From NCBI GenBank assembly GCA_025055795.1, contig JANWVV010000037.1:1-44411 (forward strand): 44,411 nucleotides of DNA. The letters are read 5' to 3'. The first letter of the stretch is position 1, and each line of letters starts with the position of its first letter. The position numbers were made by a program, and so were the translations under genes. Below are positions 42,377-44,411 of this stretch, in pieces. The DNA is from Gemmataceae bacterium (GTDB lineage Bacteria > Planctomycetota > Planctomycetia > Gemmatales > Gemmataceae). The notes beneath the pieces were generated by a model. The model was given only the letters and a program-made list of their open reading frames with translations, ran no database searches and had not been told where the DNA came from.

Positions 42377-42754
42377 TCACTTCACGCATTCCGCATACAG
42401 CTTGTCAAACTCGGGCGACGTCTGCTTGGCTGCCTGCTTCAAGGCCTTCAGCAGCTCTATCTCCTCGGCATCCACCTTATTGTCCGCAAAGATGGTCTTA
42501 CGCAACCAGGCGGCTTCGCTGTCCGTGATCACTCCGTCGGCTAACATGTGGTTTTTGACCGCGTCCATGAACAGCTTCATGAACTCCTTGACCGCCGATT
42601 TGGCCGATTTCCGCAATTCAGCCAGAAACTCCAGCTCGGACTTGTCAATCCGTTGGTCCGCGAATAACGCACGCCGCAATATTTCCACTTCCCGCGTGTC
42701 AATCCGCCCATCGGCCAGCAAGGCCTCTTTGGCTAACTTCTTCCAATCAGCCAT
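42377..42754 (-). CDS. TerB-like small acidic-repeat protein
   Basis: 125 aa. Four related units are visible: ADGRIDTREVEIL (14-26), ADQRIDKSELEFL (32-44), ADGVITDSEAAWL (72-84) and ADNKVDAEEIELL (90-102), each an A-D-x-x-(I/V) turn followed by an acidic helix. This is the pattern of TerB-type helical proteins, which bind divalent metal. The two pairs suggest internal duplication. The biological role is unclear; tellurite resistance should not be assumed. GGAG eight bases upstream supports ATG 42754; a longer frame from 42844 adds non-conserved residues. It converges on the phosphorylase gene with a 34-base gap. Confidence 0.75.
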   Translation of the reverse strand: MADWKKLAKEALLADGRIDTREVEILRRALFADQRIDKSELEFLAELRKSAKSAVKEFMKLFMDAVKNHMLADGVITDSEAAWLRKTIFADNKVDAEEIELLKALKQAAKQTSPEFDKLYAECVK

Positions 42755-42809
42755 GACTGGTTCTCCAGCAGGTGAATCGATCCGGGAAAGTCCACTTCCG
42801 TTCCAACCA

Positions 42810-42831
42810 CTTGGGCTTCCCGAAACCCAAG
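42810..42831 (-). other. Hairpin in the TerB-like gene leader
   Basis: CTTGGG and CCCAAG are perfect arms around a 10-base loop, about 56 bases before the ATG. A second inverted repeat, GCAAGC/GCTTGC (42869-42891), lies further upstream. They could be regulatory; the evidence is pairing only. Confidence 0.3.
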
Positions 42832-42946
42832 CAGTGATTCTCAAATTTAACTTGTATCATCTGCTTCTGCAAGCTAAATACTTCTGCTTGCCGGTCTTGA
42901 CCGATGTATAAACGCCGGTAGCATCTGCTCAGGCTGTGCGACTTGT

Positions 42947-43759
42947 TTAGTCGGTCTTGCTTGGCGTAACCGTTGAGGTTTTGCCGTTGGTGTTTGCTAG
43001 TGGTTCAAGGGCCCCCGCCGCTGCAGCAGCACTGACACCGTAGCGCCCCTGAGCACGCCATTTCTGAACGTAGGGGCCACCCTGGTATATATCGGTGAGC
43101 ATGGCCCGGGCCGTCCGATCGGCCACACGGGCTTCCAGACCAGTCAGGGTGATCCCGACCGGATACTCCACCCGACGCAACTCGACAGTCTCTCCTTCGA
43201 TAATCGCATAGCTAGCCCGTGGATCTCCGTCCCGACTCAGTCCGACACTACCAGGGTTAATGATCGTTGTGCCATTGACCTGTAATATATACGGCTGATG
43301 CGTGTGACCCACTAACAGATAGTCCACTTCCAGTCCACGCAGCCGGGGCTCCCAGAATTGCGGATCCGGCTGGGCATACTCGTCCATGGGATCCCGCGGC
43401 GTCGCATGGACCAGCATGTACCGCTTGCCGCCTGCCTTAAACATCTGCCAGGTCGGCAAATCGGCCAGATACCGCCGCTGCTGGCCCGACAACGCCGCTA
43501 TCGTCAACGGACGGGTCACCGCTGTCAAATACCGGAATCCCGACACCCCCTGGACCACTACTTCCTGAGCCACACCATGATCGTGATTGCCCCGCACGCA
43601 ATACAGGGCATTCTCCCGAATCCAATCGACGCACGGTCCCGGCTCCGGACCGTAGTCCACCAGGTCCCCGACACACACACAGGCGTCGAACGGTTCGGTC
43701 ACCACCGCTTCCAACGCCGCCCAGTTTCCGTGTATGTCCCCCACTACCAGCAACCGCAT
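42947..43759 (-). CDS. Metallophosphoesterase, YfcE/MJ0936-like
   Basis: 270 aa. The metal-site motifs are in order: GDIHGN (7-12), GDLVDYGPEP, RGNHDHG, the LVHATP loop and GHTHQPYI. The early GDIHGNWAALEAV start and INPGSVGLSRDGDPRASYAI segment are typical of YfcE-type phosphodiesterases. The substrate is unknown. The C-terminal ~45 residues (alanine-rich, then TNGKTSTVTPSKTD) look disordered. It is upstream of the TerB-like gene on the same strand with a 192-base gap. Confidence 0.9.
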   Translation of the reverse strand: MRLLVVGDIHGNWAALEAVVTEPFDACVCVGDLVDYGPEPGPCVDWIRENALYCVRGNHDHGVAQEVVVQGVSGFRYLTAVTRPLTIAALSGQQRRYLADLPTWQMFKAGGKRYMLVHATPRDPMDEYAQPDPQFWEPRLRGLEVDYLLVGHTHQPYILQVNGTTIINPGSVGLSRDGDPRASYAIIEGETVELRRVEYPVGITLTGLEARVADRTARAMLTDIYQGGPYVQKWRAQGRYGVSAAAAAGALEPLANTNGKTSTVTPSKTD

Positions 43760-44245
43760 GGCCCCTGCCCTATCGGTCCTGGTCCCCTCCTAGGCCGCTA
43801 CTTCACCAGGCCACACGCCCGGCCCACCTCCTTGCCCCTGACACAGTGCCATTATGCACCAAAACCCCCTGGTTGTCTTGCCGAAAATTCCCCCATCCCG
43901 TTTGACCATCGCGGCTCCTGGGCCACTACTTACCCTTTTCCAACGCTTATGAAAACAACTCCCCTCACCTCCCGCCACAAAAATTTGCTGCTCTTCACTA
44001 ACCGAACCTCGATAGGCCCTGCTTGACCTCAACGGAAATGCACCCCTTGAAATCCAAGGGCATTCTTCATGGTCTGTTGAACTCATTTGACCCGGATACA
44101 ATCTGTTTGTTGAATACTGTGTTGAACACTAGACCTATGGCCTGATGACCCCTGTTGAAATCTGATTCTGCCGCCCCCGCAGCTTAACTTATACGCCCCA
44201 TCTATCCACAACCCTACCCAGCCCGAATGTCCAATACGCCTAGCT

Positions 44246-44404
44246 TCACGGGACCGGTACCGTCAGCCCGCCGCCGTCGCTTACGACGCCGCCGACCAGA
44301 CCGACACCCACCACCCTCACCTCCGGCACCTCCCCCACCTGCCCACCCGCCACCACCCACCGCGTCCCACTCACCCATCTCACCGACCCACCACTGACCA
44401 CCAC
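44246..44404 (-). other. Possible short or partial Val/Gly-rich frame at the window edge
   Basis: A minus-strand frame from GTG 44404 to a TGA at 44246-44248 (52 codons) reads VVVSGGSVRWVSG and ends GGGLTVPVP. Nearly all third positions are G or C, as in real genes here. A TAG in the same frame lies just before it at 44405-44407, so it is either a tiny gene or a frameshifted tail of a beta-strand-rich secreted protein. The competing frame, open to the edge, is poly-glycine and less convincing. Confidence 0.25.
44332..44358 (-). other. G-quadruplex motif on the minus strand
   Basis: On the plus strand the C-runs are 44332-44336, 44342-44344, 44346-44348 and 44356-44358, with spacers of 5, 1 and 7 bases. 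The minus strand therefore fits the G3+N1-7 quadruplex rule. Confidence 0.45.
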
Positions 44405-44411
44405 CTACCGC

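Larger units (their letters stand above)
43760..44411. other. Right-edge region, C-rich and mostly non-coding
   Basis: 652 bases with no firm gene. Bases 43960-44200 look like ordinary spacer. From about 44290 the plus strand is almost free of G and rich in CCACC units. Frames read from the minus strand are glycine- and valine-rich; one is listed separately as a weak candidate. Confidence 0.4.

Noticed and set aside
12858..42801. Shared GTCCACTTCCGTT in two distant gaps
   Set aside because: Only 13 bases, two copies, different contexts; most likely coincidence.
1..44411. tRNA, rRNA, CRISPR arrays, insertion sequences
   Set aside because: No T-loop-like GGTTCGAATCC with cloverleaf arms, no regularly spaced repeats and no transposase-like protein was found.

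Overview
The window looks like chromosomal DNA of a planctomycete, most likely a member of the Gemmataceae and possibly a thermophile. The clues are a TIGR02996-type protein (15935-16594), twin-arginine-signal oxidoreductase and sugar-isomerase-like proteins, a Tyr/Pro-rich secreted protein, KDO activation (kdsB), generally high GC with G/C-ending codons, and mostly single genes or pairs on both strands separated by wide intergenic gaps. The taxonomic call is inference. No rRNA, tRNA, CRISPR array, phage or insertion sequence is visible.

Layout. 0.7-3.4 kb: a reverse transsulfuration pair (cystathionine beta-synthase, then a gamma-lyase/synthase family enzyme). 3.5-6.9 kb, minus strand: an HTH protein, kdsB and pyrG; pyrG makes the CTP that KdsB uses. 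7.4-10 kb: a membrane-TPR protein. 10.3-14.1 kb: sucC and sucD, unusually separated by a lipoprotein gene. 14.2-18.3 kb: a beta-CASP metallo-hydrolase, the TIGR02996 protein and metG. 18.2-19.8 kb, minus strand: a small thioredoxin-fold ArsC/Spx-like gene and a metallophosphoesterase. 20.1-24.5 kb: an SDR reductase, a 636-bp non-coding segment with strong RNA-like hairpins, a TIM-barrel protein, a stand-alone HhH protein and a Tyr-rich secreted protein. 24.5-28.1 kb, minus strand: a translationally coupled Gfo/Idh/MocA oxidoreductase and zinc-finger membrane protein. 28.4-32.8 kb: carA and a five-zinc-finger topA. 33.1-37.8 kb: a PpiD/SurA-like membrane protein and a gamma-glutamyltransferase. 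38-44 kb: pncB, a CBS-domain protein paired with an alpha-glucan phosphorylase, a TerB-like protein, a second metallophosphoesterase and a C-rich right edge.

The best discovery is at 18247-18633. The small ArsC/Spx-like gene is only complete if an in-frame TGA is read as selenocysteine. The upstream ATG has a perfect AGGAGG ribosome site, the TGA falls exactly at the redox nucleophile position (U-x-x-C), and a hairpin-forming sequence with a GGU-containing loop follows it, as in bacterial SECIS elements. A conventional gene caller would start after the TGA and lose the active site. The second-best signal is a nested hairpin ending in a T-run on the minus strand at 21215-21283, which may end an unannotated small RNA.
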